NCBI RefSeq assembly: GCF_900327775.1
Contig: NZ_OUMZ01000007.1
Location: 2,177,428 to 2,241,427 of the forward strand
From: Roseovarius sp. EL26
Lineage (GTDB): Bacteria; Pseudomonadota; Alphaproteobacteria; Rhodobacterales; Rhodobacteraceae
Length of the DNA: 64,000 bases
Direction of reading: 5' to 3'
The position numbers and the translations under genes were made by a program. The notes below the pieces were generated by a model, which was not told the origin of the DNA, made no database searches, and saw only the letters and a list, made by a program, of their open reading frames with translations. This document shows, piece after piece, positions 63,375 to 64,000 of this stretch (its first letter is position 1; every line of letters begins with the position of its first letter).

Positions 63375-64000
63375 TCAACAGATTCACCTGATATTTCATG
63401 GAGGAAAGGAGGTCAACCCTACCTATGAGCGAGACCAGCAAAATCTAACCCGTTTCATAAAAGCCCGCCGCTGGAAATTGTGTACAGGTTGTACGCGGGT
63501 TTGGTACGCAAAGGAGGGGCGCGCGGACGGAGTGGTGATGCAAGGCTAAGGGACGGCCATCAGGGTGAGCGAATGACGTGAAGTTCCATGGCACCCAAAA
63601 GCGGTGGGCAAATATCATCTACCCTACGGCTCGCTGACATCAATGCCGCGCTCGGCCAGCATATCCTCTCATTGCCGAAGCGAGAGCCCATAATGGATCC
63701 GCAACTTCACGGCGAAACGGATGACATCACGACTGGATTTGAAATATTTAAATGGGCATCTACTGGTCATACCGATACGCTATCCCTGCCCCGAACACGG
63801 CGCAAGCGGTTAACTTGACAATGCCCATATGATATTAATTTGCCAATCGTCTAGATTTAATAACGCATCTTGCTTAGTTAAAAACCAATTATCGAACCCT
63901 TAATTGTCATTTTGTGGGTTTGAAAATACGAGATAGTAGCCACCTGTATCTCTGAGGGTAAAGTTCAATTCAGCTACTCAGCAGATTTGAATATTGTCCT
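63375..64000. other. gap downstream of tRNA-Gly with an IS relic
   Basis: I see no intact gene to the end of the window. It contains the IS6-like transposase relic at 63630-63752; the rest is unexplained and AT-rich near the end. Confidence 0.5.
63630..63752 (-). pseudogene. IS6/IS240-family transposase N-terminal relic
   Basis: The minus strand encodes FKYFKSSRDVIRFAVKL and, after a one-base frameshift, EDMLAERGIDVS, a hallmark of IS6-type transposases. It then hits stops. Only this N-terminal fragment is recognisable, so the element is dead. Terminal repeats were not found. Confidence 0.65.

Overview
The window looks like chromosome or a large replicon of a marine alphaproteobacterium of the Roseobacter group (Rhodobacteraceae). 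This is inferred from gene content, not from a marker gene. It has many binding-protein-dependent transporters (TRAP, TAXI-TRAP, tripartite tricarboxylate and two ABC types), a complete hut cluster with the HutF/HutG branch, a sulfoacetate-type operon, and tightly overlapping ATGA gene junctions. Almost every block is a catabolic cassette with its own regulator.

Layout. 1-560: soxR with a sox box at a divergent promoter. 700-4840: an amidase / short BCCT transporter group ending in a truncated ureohydrolase that runs into a 7-bp tandem repeat. 5.0-5.6 kb and 11.0-11.4 kb: two copies of an unexplained ~250-bp repeat. 5.9-9.7 kb: ureohydrolase, LysR regulator and an orphan peptide-type binding protein, with the same dyad in front of the regulator and the binding protein. 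9.9-11.0 kb: a Crp/Fnr-type regulator and a small membrane protein. 11.4-23.7 kb: two mirror-image cassettes, each LysR + TRAP importer + C-N hydrolase + TauE/SafE permease, meeting tail to tail. 23.7-31.4 kb: a Tn7-like transposition operon (tnsA-tnsB-tnsC-tniQ) with no recognisable cargo, followed by gene wreckage to 32.8 kb. 32.8-42.6 kb: an 11-gene operon (amino-acid ABC importer, ureohydrolase, DapA-type lyase, PLP dehydratase, RidA, two SDRs, CE4 hydrolase) beside its LysR gene. 42.9-44.1 kb: an exonuclease and a second copy of a repeat found beside the transposon. 44.1-51.2 kb: TctABC-type importer, acylating sulfoacetaldehyde dehydrogenase and sulfoacetate-CoA ligase (SauS/SauT type) with a divergent LacI regulator. 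51.2-55.5 kb: an RTX-protein remnant, a membrane LytTR regulator and poorly characterised envelope genes. 55.5-63.4 kb: the hut (histidine) cluster between two tRNA-Gly genes. 63.4-64 kb: an IS6-type transposase relic.

How the genes work together. The unifying theme is uptake and hydrolysis of nitrogen-rich small molecules. Three complete ureohydrolase (arginase/agmatinase fold) genes and one broken copy lie within 36 kb, each next to different transporters and regulators, which suggests a guanidino-compound catabolic island. One of the three (15345-16346) has glycine where the family has a metal-binding histidine. The 32.8-41.6 kb operon combines a ureohydrolase with enzymes that do not form any pathway I can name, and is the best candidate for an undescribed catabolic system. 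The Tn7-like element and the surrounding repeats, gene fragments and tRNA/IS relics show that the region has been rearranged repeatedly.
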